A DNA stretch of 11,149 nucleotides from Clostridia bacterium (GCA_017430945.1 JAFRMB010000024.1:1-11149), one strand, 5' to 3'; shown: positions 1 through 10,500, counted from the stretch's first letter. The notes: generated by a model from the sequence alone, not told the origin. Program-made: numbers and translations.

Positions 1-1304
1 CCCGCTTCGAAGGCAACACCTATAAAGACGAGCCCAAGGACGAAAGCTCCAAGTGCATCGTCCGCGATCCCAGCAAGTGCCGCCGTGGCCGCCAGCGGGT
101 AGAACCAGATGAAGTTGTGCTCGAACTGGAACGCCACGATCTCGATGAGGCCGTAGGCCAGCATGAACACGCTGATCAGCAGCAGCGCGTGGTCGCCCTC
201 GCGCACCATCCGCGCGTTCGCCAGGCACAGCCACGCCAGCACGATCACCAGGGCGATGCCGCCCAGCGCGATCATGTAGTAGATATAGGCGTTGTCCACC
301 ACGTCGGCGGTGTAGATGTGATTGTTCATGAACTCCATCGGGGCGGTCTCGTTCAGGATGTCGCGCCCCCACAGCGGAAAGCCGTACACCTGGAACAGTA
401 TGCCGGCGGATATGAAGCGCATGGCCAGGCTGTAGGCGGCGGTGCCGAAGCTGTAGTGCGCGTCCAGCCATATCTTCTGCCGGCCCATGGCGTAGGTGAA
501 GGCGAGCATCAAAAACGGCATGGCGATCATCAGCGCGTTCCAGACGCGGTGCAGGCCGCGGCGCAGGGGCTGAGTCTGCATGCGCCGCTGCGTCAAAAGC
601 AGCAGCGTCGTCGCCCACCAGCACACCGGGAAAGCCACCATGAACAGCGCGATGGTCTTGCACTTCACCCACTGCCACATGACGACGGCGGTGACCCAGA
701 ACACGGCCGTGGTGAGCGCGCGCCGCTTCTGACCCCAGAGGTACCACGCCAGCACCAGCACGATGAAGACCATGCGGCCCAGGTGGTTGGGATAGATGAG
801 GCCCAGCGACACGCCGAAATCCTGCGTGCCGAGCTTGTAGCGGGGCACCGCGTAGCCGATCTTCAGCCCCGCGACGGCGGCCAGTATGGTGACCAGATGG
901 GCCACGAGGAAGATCTGCAGCACGGTGCGGTAGTCCCGCCGGTAGGCCAGCAGCGCCAGGAAAGCCGCCACGACCGTGCAGAACAGCTCGACGTAGCCGC
1001 CCAGCAGGTTCCACACCGCGAACACGCCGGCGATGGACGCCACGCCCACGGCGACGGTCCAGGGCTTCATGCGCCACATGATGAGGTTGAACGCGAAGTA
1101 CATGGGGCACAGCCACAGCAGCAGCGTGTTGATGGCCAGCCGCGCCTTTCCCACCAGCTCCGCCGCCTCCGGCGTGAAGTTGATGACCAGCAGCATGTTG
1201 CTCAGCGCGAACAGCCCCAGCATGACGAAGAAGGGGATCTGCGATTCCTTCGCATAAAAGGCCGGGAAGGAGAGCGGCTGTCGGTTTTCAGCGGTGTTTT
1301 CCAT
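1..1304 (-). CDS. Wzy/O-antigen-ligase-like polytopic membrane protein, 3' end lost at about position 81
   Basis: The frame from ATG at 1304 runs open to the left edge (434 codons). It encodes a very hydrophobic protein with roughly ten membrane segments (about residues 24-42, 57-78, 84-100, 103-120, 128-149, 163-189, 195-211, 217-238, 256-272, 340-362, 372-391). Weak hallmarks of the Wzy polymerase/O-antigen ligase-like superfamily are a YPNHLGR motif at 171-177 after the Gly-rich FGVSLG; a VDNAYIYY motif at 336-343 after a long extracellular loop; YGLIE at 384-388; and a following HNFIW. Such proteins polymerise or ligate lipid-linked glycans at the outer face of the membrane. The believable protein ends near residue 408 (position 81); beyond that the bases read better as a hydrogenase fragment on the other strand. 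The start is uncertain: AGAAAGG at 1319-1325 lies 14 bases before ATG and only 2 before an in-frame GTG at 1314-1316. Sequence similarity in this superfamily is low, so the function is tentative. Confidence 0.6.
   Translation of the reverse strand, partial: MENTAENRQPLSFPAFYAKESQIPFFVMLGLFALSNMLLVINFTPEAAELVGKARLAINTLLLWLCPMYFAFNLIMWRMKPWTVAVGVASIAGVFAVWNLLGGYVELFCTVVAAFLALLAYRRDYRTVLQIFLVAHLVTILAAVAGLKIGYAVPRYKLGTQDFGVSLGLIYPNHLGRMVFIVLVLAWYLWGQKRRALTTAVFWVTAVVMWQWVKCKTIALFMVAFPVCWWATTLLLLTQRRMQTQPLRRGLHRVWNALMIAMPFLMLAFTYAMGRQKIWLDAHYSFGTAAYSLAMRFISAGILFQVYGFPLWGRDILNETAPMEFMNNHIYTADVVDNAYIYYMIALGGIALVIVLAWLCLANARMVREGDHALLLISVFMLAYGLIEIVAFQFEHNFIWFYPLAATAALAGIADDALGAFVLGLVFIGVAFEA
3..80 (+). 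pseudogene. Fragment of an [FeFe]-hydrogenase (HydA/HndD-like), cut at an internal breakpoint
   Basis: Read on the plus strand with codons starting at position 3, these 26 codons contain an RFEG start, then KDESSKCIVRDPSKC at the end. In HydA/HndD-type NAD(P)-linked [FeFe]-hydrogenases, a stretch of the form G...D.SS..IVRDP.KC leads into I-x-C-R-R-C, which binds an Fe-S cluster between the 2Fe-2S/His-ligated region and the 2[4Fe-4S] domain. Here the match stops right after the Lys-Cys at 75-80: the next codons read RRGRQR and the frame continues only as antisense of the neighbouring membrane protein. Codon choice on the plus strand (aac, acc, gac, aag, atc, gtc, cgc) fits a GC-rich gene, while the minus-strand codons here (gca, ctt, gga, ggt, gtt) do not fit the adjacent gene. 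Both ends are missing. NuoG or a formate dehydrogenase subunit are weaker alternatives. The family assignment is from memory of the motif, not a search. Confidence 0.65.
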
Positions 1305-1473
1305 ATCCGTATGCACGACCTTTCTGCAGCGGTCCCAAAACGCTGCAAACGCTCCCCCGGGGAAGATGGCCCTCCCGGGGAAGCTTTTCTGGTGTCCGCC
1401 GGACCGCCTTCGGCCCGGCGAGGGCCCCGCCCCGGCCCCGGCGCACGCGCGTCAGGGCCCGGGGAGAGCGATA
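1305..1473. other. GC-rich intergenic region with several hairpins; no clear promoter or terminator
   Basis: This 169-bp gap follows the TGA stop of the adhesin (1474-1476) and precedes the membrane-protein start, both on the minus strand. A 9-bp stem with one G-U pair in the minus-strand RNA joins 1397-1405 to 1412-1420 around a 6-base loop. Two near-identical palindromic blocks (1352-1365 and 1372-1383, sharing ctcccggggaag apart from two extra C in the first) can fold alone or pair with each other. A further 6-bp stem, 1326-1331 with 1341-1346, lies just before the AGAAAGG ribosome-binding-like sequence of the next gene. None of the stems is followed by a T run on the minus strand, so no intrinsic terminator can be called, and I see no convincing -35/-10 pair. 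The RNA would be strongly structured, so structural termination or a leader hairpin limiting ribosome access are possible but unproven. Confidence 0.5.
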
Positions 1474-1596
1474 TCAGATCCCGTCGCCGCGGTATCTCTT
1501 TCTCTGCGACCAGACGAACCACACGGCCGCCAGCACCAGCAGGCCCGTGCCCGCGCCGTAGTAGGCCGCGGTGCCCGCGCCGCCCGTGGAGGGCAG
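1474..1596 (-). other. C-terminal cell-wall sorting signal: LPSTG, membrane segment, basic tail
   Basis: LPSTG is encoded at 1582-1596 (residues 3157-3161), followed by another Gly, a short spacer with a YY pair, a hydrophobic segment (about GLLVLAAVWFVW) and a positively charged SQRKRYR tail that ends six residues later. This is the standard tripartite signal: sortase cleaves between Thr and Gly and links the protein to the peptidoglycan precursor. The 35 residues after the motif match the usual length. It shows that the protein is exported and wall-bound in a Gram-positive cell. Confidence 0.96.
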
Positions 1597-4500
1597 GGTG
1601 ATCCTGATGAGGCTGTTGGTGATCTGTTCACCGTCGTAGGCGTTCCTGGCGTCCGGGGCCTTGTTTGCGCCGGTCCCATCCTGGTAAGTCACGGCGTAAC
1701 CGGGCAAGTCGGCCTCGTCAAAGCGGTAGATCCACTTCTCGCCATCTGCGTTCACGTCCTCCAGGCCGCTGACGGTGATCTTGTAGGCAACCACCGTCCC
1801 GTCCTCCTGCACGGGTTCGACCACACAGCTCAAGCCGGCGATGTCGGCTTCAGCAGGCAGGGTCTTGCCTGCGCTCGTGGCGATGGCATGGTTTCCTTCC
1901 GGTCCGTTGACGGTGATCTGGAGACCGAAGGCTTCGTCCACAGCCGTGATGTCGGTTTCGCCCGTGCCGCGGATCAGGTTCAGCGTGATGCCGGATACGC
2001 CGGCCGGCCACGCCATGGCGTTGCCGTTGCCGTCGTTGTTGTCCTTCCAGACCTTGGTGACGGTGATGTCGGTCTCGTTGAGGGTGTTGGTGATCACATT
2101 CCCTTCCACACCGACGAGCCATTTGTTGGTCGCATCCACGCCGCCTGTGATGGTGTAGCTGGTGCCGTCGTACGTGATGGCGGTCTCCTCCACCTTGTAG
2201 GTGAATGTGCCGGTCCTGGTCGCCGTCGTCACACCGGGGTCCTCGAGGTCGGATCCGTCGGTCGGCTCGTACTCGAAGCTGCCGGCGGGAGCGAGGTTCT
2301 GCCAGATGTGCTTCCAGGTGGTGGGATCCTCGCCGTCCTGGTCACTGATGGTCAGCGTCACAGGGCTGGGGGCGAAGCCCGGGTCGCGGACGCCATCGAT
2401 CTCGCGGTAGAGCTGGAAGGTGACGGTCGCATCCGCCAGCTTGGCTTCATCGACATTCGCCCACTTCTTGGTCGCTTCCGCGCTGGTGAGCGCGTTGGCA
2501 AATGCCGTGATGAAGGGGCCTTCCCCGTCGGTCGTGCCATCAATCGCAAGGCCGCCGGCCGTGGTCGTCTCTGTGCCGATGGTGACCGTGTAGCCGGTCT
2601 CCACCGCGCGGTACCGCTTGCCGGCGGGGAGGTTTTCGATGACGTTGTTTGCTACGGTTGGTTCCGTCTCGGGCTCCACTGGCGCATTCCACGTCATGGT
2701 GCGGGTCAGCACTTCCGTCGCGCCCTCCGGGATGAGATCCGCCCATTCGGCCTGGTCGCCGTCAAACACCTGCACCTTGTAGGTGACGGTGTAGGCGGTG
2801 ATGTCGCCCTCATTGCCGGACCACGTCTTTTCGACCGTCAGCGTGGTGTTCGCGTCGGTGTTGAGGATGGTGATCGTGCGGTCCTCGTCGTCCGCGCCGA
2901 CCGCGGCGCCTGCGGCATCGACGCTGGCGGAAGTCGCGTCGGTCGTGTAGTAGGTGATGTCAACGTTGTCGATGGGGGTCTCCACCACGTAGTAGGTGAC
3001 TTCGTGCCACTGGCCCGTCGTTTCGTTGTAGACCGCCTTCGGCAGATCTTTGATGTTCACCACCTCCCAATACGCCGCAGCAGCGTTCTCCGCGGGCTCC
3101 GTGACAGCGGGATGGTAGATCACTGTGCCCGTGCCGTTGGTGCCGTAGGCGGTGTACACCACGTCGACCGGCTCCTCGTCGGCATCGTAGGTGTAGGTCT
3201 GGTGCAGCGTAAACGTGATGCTTTGTGTACTGTCGAACACCTTGACCGCTTCGCCCTGCATCCACTGCTTGGTGATATGGATGTCGATGACCTCACGGTT
3301 CACGAAGGCAGCCGTGCTCTCCGTGCCGCTGATCGTGCCGGTGGACTCGGTCTTGGACGCATCGCCGTCGACGCTGAACAGGACGAAGCCTTCGGGGATG
3401 TCCGTCTCAGTCACCGTGTAGGTGTAGCCCACGGGCAGGCCGTAGATCGTGACCGATCCCGGAGCGGTCAGTTCAACGGTGGCCTCGCCATTACTGAACG
3501 TTATCGGTTCCGTGCCCTGTTCATTCAGATATGCGCTGCCGTTGAAGGGCGTCTGATCCGCATCCTTTGCCTCTACGGTAAAGGTGAAGGTCTCGTTCGT
3601 CTCCGTTCCGGCCATGACCGCCTTGCTGACGGTCAGCTGCGTGAGTTCGTATTCGTTGGTGAACCCGATCTCACCTGTCGAGGTATCGCCGTTCGACAGC
3701 GTCACGCTGCCGGTCTGTACTTCGGTCCCCGCCGCCGCGCCGCCGTCGCCGCCATCGGACGGGTCTTCCGCGTCGCCGCCGGTCCCCGCGTCGCCGGTCG
3801 CCGCGACCTGGTAGGTGGCGGACTTCAGCACGTAGCCGTTCACGTCGGTCGCAGCCTCTGTGACGGTGTAGGTGCCGTCCGGGACGATGTACTGCGCGTA
3901 GTCGGAGTCATCGGTGCTCTTCAGCGTGGCGGTATAGACGCCGTTCTCCAATGAGAATGGGCTGCCTTCACCCGTAAGCTTCGCTCCGTTCAGAAGGGTG
4001 TTGTCCTGACCGTCCTTCACGGTGAAGGTGATGCTGTCCGCGACCGCGGCCAGATCGGCATCGAGCACGCCGCTGATCGTCTTGGTGATGGTCAGCTCCG
4101 CGTCGCGGTAGTGGTTCTCGATCTCCACCGCCGTTGTTTCGCCCTTGGTGACGGTAGCCGCAGCGTTCTGCGTGGTGGTGCTCTCGTCTACCGTGTAGGT
4201 CGTGGTGATCTGGTAGCCCGTCTTGCTGACCGCACCCTCGGTGACCACATAGGTGCCGACGGGCAGGTTTACGAAGGTCAGCGTCTCGTCCGCCTTGACG
4301 GTGTATCCCGGGTCCATGTCGCTCAGGCCGGTGTAGGTGAACGTCGCGTCATTGCGCGAACCGGTCACGAACTTATCGCCCTTCTTGACGGTGAAGGGGA
4401 AGGTATCACTCTCGGTCGCGGTATAGCTGCCGGTCACCGTCTTTTTGACGGTCAGGGTGCCCAGCTCGGTGTTGTCGAAGGTGACCGAGGTGAGCGGCTG

Positions 4501-7500
4501 TGTGTACGCCGCGTCGCTGTAATACTTGACGTCAGCGGTTATCTGCTGGTTCGGACCCTGGCCTTCTTTTGTCACGGTCACCACGACGTAGACGGTCTTC
4601 GCATCGTACTGGATATCATCCGCGATATGCGGTGCCGCCTGTGCACCCTCCGGAAGCACCTCGGTGATCGTGTAATAGAATTCTTTGCTGCTTACATTTT
4701 CCAGTTGTCTGGGTCCATAATCGATCTTGCTGAATACAGCTTTCCCGTCCGTCCCCGTCACTGCGGTGACCGGCTGGTTTTGCTGCTGACCCGGGCCACC
4801 GGGGCCACCAGGTCCACCGGGGCCATGAACCTTGGGAAGGGTGTCCTGCCCGGCCGGCTCTGTCAGCTGGAACGTATAGCCGTCGTAGCCCGCCGCGCTC
4901 CCCGAGTGCAGCACGCCGTTGAGCCGCTTATCCACTTCCGGCGTCCACGACACGCCAGCCATGTAGTAGTTGGTCAGGCTGACCTCGCCCTGGGTCTCGT
5001 CCTGGCATACTATGCCTTCGCCCTGCGTCACGCTTTCGAAGTGGACGTCGCCATTGGGCGCCGTCTCTTTGACAACGAAGCTGTATCCCGCGATCACCAC
5101 GGAACTCGCAGGATCGATCTCCCGGACGGTATACTCACCGTATGGCAGATCCGAGATGGTCAGCCAGGCGCCATACGAACCCAGTGCCGCGCCTCTTTCA
5201 TGCACAGTCCCGGCGGTCACCGTGAGCGGTGGCTGGGGCGCAGCCGTGCCGAGGGTGCCGGCGGCATCCTGCACGTAATACGTCTTGCCTCCGATCACGG
5301 TCGTTATCTCTACAGGATATTCGTGCGCTGCGGTCCACGGGAATTCATTCTTTTCTTTCGGTCCGCCCGAGACGCCGATCCGCTTTTGGATCTTCAGGGG
5401 GCCGTGCTTCAGGGTGTTGGTGATGGTCGCGGTCCCACCGTCCGCGAGGCCCTGATCCTGTCCGGTATAGGTGGTGTCGTAGTTTTCGTGCGCGGGATCC
5501 TCCACCACGTAGTAGGTGTATTCGTTCCCGTATTCGTTGAACTTGGGCAAGTCCGGGATAGACAGCTGCCAGCCATCGGACTCAAGGACGGTGTATTCGC
5601 CCACGTACTCTTTGTAGGTGTGGTCCGCGCCTTCCGTCTCCTCGCAGGTGGCATCATCCTTGACATTCAGGCCGTTGAGATACTCTGTCAGCTCCGCCTG
5701 GGTCATCGCGGCCGCCGCGCCGGCATCGCCCTCGCCGCCGCGAAGGGGCTCGGACTGTCCTTCGGGCGCCGCCGACATCAGCGCGCGCGGTGCGGCGCTT
5801 CGGAGGGCGCGGCCCTGGGTCGAACTCCTGGAAGAGCCGGAGAAGGTGGGTTGGCCGATCAGGCCGTCATTCGTTCCGTCGTAATTATTATTCCGGAAAG
5901 TAACATATACGGTCAGATCGGTCGTGATATTGCTGATCACCAGCGTTTGCAGCGCACCATTATTATTGTTATTCGACCAAGTTCTATAACTGGCCGTCCC
6001 CAGACCGTCCACAAGAATGGTCACGTTCCCAGGCGGTGTCCACTCATTCCAGTTCCACTGGATGGTCATGTCGCCGACGCCGGTGCCGGATCTGGTAGCG
6101 ATAGAAGTAACCTGTCCCGGGTATTGTTGGCCTCCGTTTCCATTGCCTGTACATCTGAAATAGATCGCGACGGTATGCGTATTCGGCAGTGCCGCGATCT
6201 CCCTTGTCTCAACATGAGCCGCATTGTGGCCGCACACGCGCCTCTCCTCGCCGGCCACGCCCGGCTGCGCCGGCGTCGTGACTTCCCACTCGCCCCATTC
6301 ATGGTCGTGGTGTTCGCGCGAGTCTTCATCGACAGCGCCGCACACGGTGCATTTAACGACGGTATCGTAGCAATAATGCTCAGGATCCGAAGAGACCGTC
6401 TCCTGCGGCTTTCCCCAGACATGCTGCCCGGTCGCGGGGATGTCCGTATGCTCCGACGAGATGACTGCGTTGCACACCGTGCAGCGCACGACCTCGTCAT
6501 AGTGGCCGGGCTGCGTGCAGGTGGCCTCGACCACGTTCTCGCGGTGCGCGGTCCCGGGCGTATGGCCCGAGGCGTCGATGACATGGGTGTCTGTATAGTT
6601 GCACGACGTGCAGGTATGCTGCTTCACGCCTTCTTCAGTGCAGGTCGAAGGAACGACCGTCCAGCCGCCCCAGGTGTGGCCCTTTTCGCTGACGCGGTAG
6701 AGCTTGATCGTGACGGAATCGGGCTTTTGATAGTCGCCCTCCCATTCCTTTTTGACCTGGATGCCGATCTCGCCGCCGATCCGGTTGAGCACCGTGTGGC
6801 GGAACGAGATGGCGTCGCTGTGGGACACGAACGAGCCGTCCGCGATGGTCCGGGTCGAGCCTTCGGTCTCTCCCTTCGCGATCACGACGACGGGGGTCTC
6901 GCCGTCCAGCATGATCCTGGCGCCCTGATCCCAGTTGAACGGATACATATCCGCGGTGACGCCGCTGCCGACGGGCGGCGGGGGCGTCAGCGTGCTGTAG
7001 ATGGGCTGCCCGTCCAGATCGGTGAACTTGCCGATCTCGGTCTGCACCGCGACGGCCCACACCGTGGCGGACTTCATGTGGCCCTCGGGCGCGACGGTCT
7101 CGATCATGTAATACGTCTCGCCCAGCACCAGGCCGAAGTCTTCGCTACCGTGCCTGAACCGCGCGATGCCGCCTTCACCGGACGTGGCCGTCGCGACCTC
7201 GACGTATTTTTTGCTGCTGTCCAGCCCGGCGACCTCCGCGCCGCCCTCCGCGACCTCCCTGTACAGCTTGAACACGGCGCCGGAAAGGCTGGCGCCGTCC
7301 GCGTCCGTCTTGTACACGTCCAGCGGCACGTTGTACACGTTGATCACGTGCGTATTCTCGCTGGTCTCGCGGCCGGCCGCGTGGCCCTGATACATCGCGC
7401 CGTAGGTGCCGGTGTTGTAATTATAGTTGCCGTGTCCGCCCTGTCCGGCGGGCAGCACGTTGTCATAGTCCGGGTCGAACCGGACGCTGAGCACGTACTT

Positions 7501-10500
7501 CTCCGCGGGCGTTTGGCCATCGTTCACCACGGTGGTCTCGTGCGGCGAATGACCGACGATATCCTCCTCCTCGCCTTCGAGGATCTGCTTGGTCAGCTTG
7601 ATGGTGATCGAGCTGTCCTCGCCCTCGACGCCGAAGAGGTGATACGGCACGGTGACGCCGTTGCCATTCTGGATCGCCGTGAGGAACGCGTCCCAGTTCA
7701 GTTCGCCGTCCTGCACGTACTGCGCGGCCAGGCCGGCATCCGCCTGCAGGCACTCCAGGATCACGTCGGCCATCTTGAAGGTCTCCGCGTCGCCTGTGGC
7801 CTGGCTTTCGCGTTTGTCCGAGATGTCGTTCGGCGAAAGCGGATAGTGGAGCTCGCCATCCTCGTCGATGACCTTATACACGGTGATGTCTTCATACAGC
7901 TGTCTCAGCTGCGCCTTCGGATCGACCTCCGTGCCGAGATAGACCGTCCACTCGGTGTCCTCCGACGAGATCGCCAGCTCGTTGACGTTGACGCGCGGAG
8001 AATCGAAGTCGATATGAAGGGACTTCAGCTTGTCTCCGATGAGGGAATCGTCAAATTCATACTCTCCGGAGTCCATCCTGTATTTTGTCGCTTCGATCTC
8101 TGCTCCGGCGTTCGTCTGAAGCGCGTTGCCGCCGATCAGCTCCTCCTTCGCCTTCACAAAGATCGTGCCGTGCCAGCCGACCCGCGAATCGATGTCCTGA
8201 TCGATCCACGTGACGGTCGTGACGCCGTCTTCATCAATATGGACGATGCCGGCCGCCTGATCGTGATCTTCGGTCTTTTGCCCTTCCAGGTCGATCATGT
8301 CGCCGTCTACCAGCGGCGTGCCATCCTTGTCCACCGCGTAGAATGCCTCGCCCACGGTGTCCGTCACGTCGGCCATGACGATGGCGTCGTCCATGATGGT
8401 CTTGATGACCTGGCGCAGGATGTTCGGAAGGTCGCTGGCGTCCTCAGCCAGGTAGAACATCTTAGCCCCGTCTTTGTCGTTATCAGCCAAGTCGTAGAGC
8501 AGCTGCTTGCCGTGAGGCACCTTGTCCAGGCTCAGACCGATGGTGATGAATTTGACGCCGGCGTAATCCTTCAGGACCTGCGCCTCATCCCGCACGGCCT
8601 GACTTATTCTAACGAAACTATTATCATTCTCACCATCGCGCTGCCCCTGCGGCGCGCCGTCGGTGATCAGGATCAGGTAACGATTGCCGTCATCGCTCCA
8701 ATTGAAGGTCTGCGCGTTGATGAACGCCTGGTCCGGGCGCGTGCCGCCGCCGGCGGAATTCTCCAGTTCGATCCCGTTGATCGGCGTCACCGGTCGGAAA
8801 TCATGGCTCTCTTTGTTGTCTTTATTGAACGTGTTATACGCGACCCGGACATCGGGGCTATCGTCGCCCGCGACGGCCAGTATGTTTTTAATGGTCGTCA
8901 GGTCGGTCGTGGCGCCCGAGAAGGCCTGATTCAGATAATAGAACCGGTTCCTCTTTATCCCCTGCCCGTCCGGTGCCGCGTCGTAAATGGTGTAAGTCGT
9001 GTCGTCATTGTCGCCTTTTGAGAACGGGTGTAGACTATCCTGGCCATAGTTAGTGTTGAATGCTTGCCCAATAACGAATGACTTGTCGCTTTCCGTTGTT
9101 CTCGAAGCGTCCTGCGCCTTCCAGTTGCCGCCCTGGTAATAGATCTTGAACACCGTCGCCGTGTTCGCCTGGTCGGCGATCAGATAATAGGGGTTGTTCC
9201 AGTCCCGGCTTTGATCCAGCCACCCCTGGTTGCTCCAATGATACTGGTAATACCACCCATCATTGTTGATCTGGTAGATGGGCATTTCCGCACTGCCGTT
9301 ATTATAATTTGACGCTGTCGTCTCGACCAGCGCCGACGGGAAGTACATCGAATTGGACACGTCCATGCAGAACGCCATGTCCACATTGCCGTCGAACGTC
9401 TTGAAATTCGATTTTGCCGCGATGTCCACGCGGTAGATGCGGTTCTCGTAGTCATAGACTTCCGAGGTCTTTATCGTTTCCTCGTTGTCGAGCGGCACGG
9501 GATTCGTCGAAAGGCTGTCGATCCAGTCCGACAGATCCTCGAAGCTGGAAGGCTCTTTCTCATTATCCGGGACGTCATATTGCGGATTCTGCTTGAAATG
9601 CGCGACCAGCCTGCTGCCGTTGAACGGGATCGGCAGCGTATTCGCATCGATCGTCGCGGGATACTGGTCCCTGTCGAGCGGGACGCCGTCCTGCGTCCAG
9701 TGGTCGAACACCCACTTGTTGTCCCCCTGCCCGTCGCGATGCACGACCGGGATCGCGGAGATCGCGCCGGCGTTCATCTTGTCGGAGTTGGATTCCGCCT
9801 CGTAGTAATGGGTGGTATGGATGACCTCGTTCTGATCGTTCAGCTCGTCCTCGGTCATCGCCGTGCCGCCTGCGATCTGAACGCTGCCGCGGATCTCATC
9901 GTCCGAGTAGGCCTGATAACTGTACGTCGGCAGGCTGGCCATCTCCCAAATGTGGACGGTGATGCCGTCAGAGGGAGCATTGTTCGGGAATTCCGAGGCG
10001 AGGAACTGGCCGCCCTGGAAGTCCAGCCGCATGTCGTTGTAGCCGATCAGCTTGAAGCCGCCGCCCTCTGCGGGGACCACGGCGACGTTGTTGTTGCTCT
10101 TCTGGACGAGCTCCTGCCCCTCCGCATTGAGCGCGATGGTCTTCGTCTTGTTGTCGATCGGGCGTATGAGGTAGTAGATATAGGTCAGCGTATCCTCAAG
10201 GTGCTTCTCCTCGAAGACATAGTTGAACGTCCAGCAGTACGTGCTGTTCAGGTTATCAAATTGGTTGGGCGTGTGGCTGCTGTCCACGCTGCCGTCGTTC
10301 TTGAGAAGATAATAGGTGCCGCCGGCCTCATAGCAGATCAGATAGCTCTTGTTGACATCGATCGTGCCGGCTTCCACATTCTGTATCTCCTGCGCGTCGG
10401 TCACGCGGATGGTGATGACCGTGCCGTCGTCGAGGGTGACGGTCAGTTCTTCCTCCGTGTCGAACGGCTTCAGGCTGATCAGCGCCCAGTCCGGCGCCGC

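Larger units (their letters stand above)
1605..5409 (-). repeat. Tandem array of nine Ig/pilin-like isopeptide-type domains forming the stalk
   Basis: Boundaries were set by recurring ends of the form T-N-x-L/Y/E and starts with a Lys strand. Blocks in protein order: 1886-2035 (KIQKR; DUF5979-like), 2036-2198 (K2046; FctA/Spy0128-like pilin domain ending FDNTEL), 2199-2319 (K2207/K2208), 2320-2472 (K2328), 2473-2591 (K2481), 2592-2738 (K2599, CnaB), 2739-2859 (K2746, CnaB), 2860-2995 (K2866, CnaB), 2996 to about 3150 (K3004, CnaB). Most carry a late YxVxE/T or YTVTE strand, the usual acidic partner in spontaneous Lys-Asn/Asp bonds. The domains are diverged, not near-identical copies, so the array arose by old duplication or shuffling. 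A Gly/Asp/Ala-rich linker interrupts block 2320-2472 (around 3716-3800). Family names are from pattern memory. Confidence 0.75.
5413..6771 (-). other. CnaB domain apparently split by an insert of about 355 residues
   Basis: The N-terminal half of a CnaB fold is seen at residues 1432-1461: GIQVKKEWEGD with Lys1438/1439, then SVTIKLYR. The matching C-terminal half begins at about 1816-1822 with GEYTVLESDGWQLSIPDLP, followed by YTYYVVED and a closing ATITNTL at 1885. In ordinary CnaB domains these halves are about 15 residues apart. Here residues 1462 to about 1815 lie between them and hold a Cys-rich repeat, an Asn-rich beta region and an Ala/Ser/Arg linker. Neither half would be a stable domain alone, so the insert probably loops out from an intact CnaB core. 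This reading rests on motif order, not a structure. Confidence 0.65.

Noticed and set aside
1397..1420. Intrinsic terminator for the adhesin
   Set aside because: The stem is strong but is not followed by a T run on the minus strand (next bases read acaccagaaaag), so it does not meet the usual pattern.
117..1601. Plus-strand frame continuing from the hydrogenase fragment
   Set aside because: From 81 onward it is antisense to the membrane protein and is rich in His, Gln and Arg with no Fe-S cluster cysteines, so it is not the rest of the hydrogenase.
1294..3954. Open plus-strand frame of 886 codons
   Set aside because: Antisense to the CnaB domains and the intergenic region; composition is that of a reversed reading and no motif is seen.
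4789..4824. Collagen-like triple-helix domain
   Set aside because: Only four GPG-type triplets are present, far too few to form a triple helix; it is a loop within a pilin-like domain.
4111..9021. Open plus-strand frame of 1636 codons
   Set aside because: It lies wholly antisense to the adhesin, whose domains and sorting signal are unmistakable. Its product is His/Arg/Gly/Val-rich with no domain, as expected when a GC-rich gene with biased third positions is read in reverse.
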